This document shows positions 34,381 to 34,479 of a stretch of 34,479 bases of DNA, piece by piece. The position numbers and the translations under genes were made by a program. Each line of letters starts with the position of its first letter. The stretch's first letter is position 1. Origin of the DNA: Cyanobacteria bacterium FACHB-471 (GTDB lineage Bacteria > Cyanobacteriota > Cyanobacteriia > Elainellales > Elainellaceae); NCBI GenBank assembly GCA_014695345.1, contig JACJOC010000072.1, forward strand, positions 1-34,479, given 5' to 3'. The notes below the pieces were generated by a model. It was not told the DNA's origin, did not search any database, and was given only the letters and a program-made list of their open reading frames with translations.

Positions 34381-34479
34381 AGTTTTATAGAGTAAGTAGA
34401 AATGCTTACTTCAGATCGGTTGAAATGAAGTATCTTCGTTCTGCTTGACTCACGCTTTAATCGAAAGAATGGGAATGCT

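Overview
The window looks like chromosomal DNA of a filamentous cyanobacterium, possibly Leptolyngbya-like. The palindrome GCGATCGC (HIP1) recurs throughout, and many families are typical of cyanobacteria: DUF928, DUF1822, CHASE2-CHAT, CHAT-TPR, filamentous-hemagglutinin-type exoproteins and DUF4058. Genus-level placement is inference.

Layout. (1) 1-3700 is a decayed mobile-element landing zone. An IS1-type element truncates an aldehyde dehydrogenase gene. A divergent HxlR regulator fused to a receiver-like domain follows, then a second aldehyde dehydrogenase relic. Next is a phosphotransferase pseudogene split by a 240-bp MITE-like element, an IS5 element with an in-frame stop, and an IS6-type remnant truncated at the IS5 end. 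(2) 3734-9715 (minus) is a two-gene operon, TpsA-like hemagglutinin then TPR-CHAT protease. (3) 9716-13046 holds repeats and hairpins, a 5' relic of a third hemagglutinin gene, and a minus-strand operon: methyltransferase, PQ-loop-like protein, ornithine-decarboxylase-type enzyme, SMR-like protein lacking the essential Glu. (4) 13204-20303 holds a 21-bp tandem array, a GT-C glycosyltransferase, an ISL3 transposase fragment, two LysE/RhtB exporters, a PotD-like lipoprotein, two small membrane proteins and an RTX protein. (5) 20455-32159 holds DUF928, an AraC regulator and a minus-strand cluster sigma factor - DUF1822 - CHAT/CHASE2, divergent from a second, larger hemagglutinin. (6) 32160-34479: the second hemagglutinin is followed by only about 60 bp of a TPR-CHAT gene, then three conserved minus-strand cyanobacterial genes, one frameshifted (DUF4058).

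Main candidate system. A sigma factor, DUF1822, a membrane CHASE2 sensor carrying a CHAT protease, DUF928, two surface exoproteins and a secreted TPR-CHAT protease lie together. Both CHAT domains keep the His-Cys dyad. A promoter-like motif (ATTCG-N16-ATTCTGCAA as read on the plus strand, i.e. TTGCAGAAT-N16-CGAAT toward the genes) lies upstream of the sigma gene and of three other transcription units: the methyltransferase/decarboxylase operon, the glycosyltransferase and the RTX protein. This suggests one regulon linking envelope sensing, surface proteins and polyamine-type metabolism. That wiring is inference; the motif and its spacing are seen directly.

The two hemagglutinin loci face each other as near-identical inverted ends flanking about 17.5 kb, with evidence of duplication and loss of one CHAT partner.
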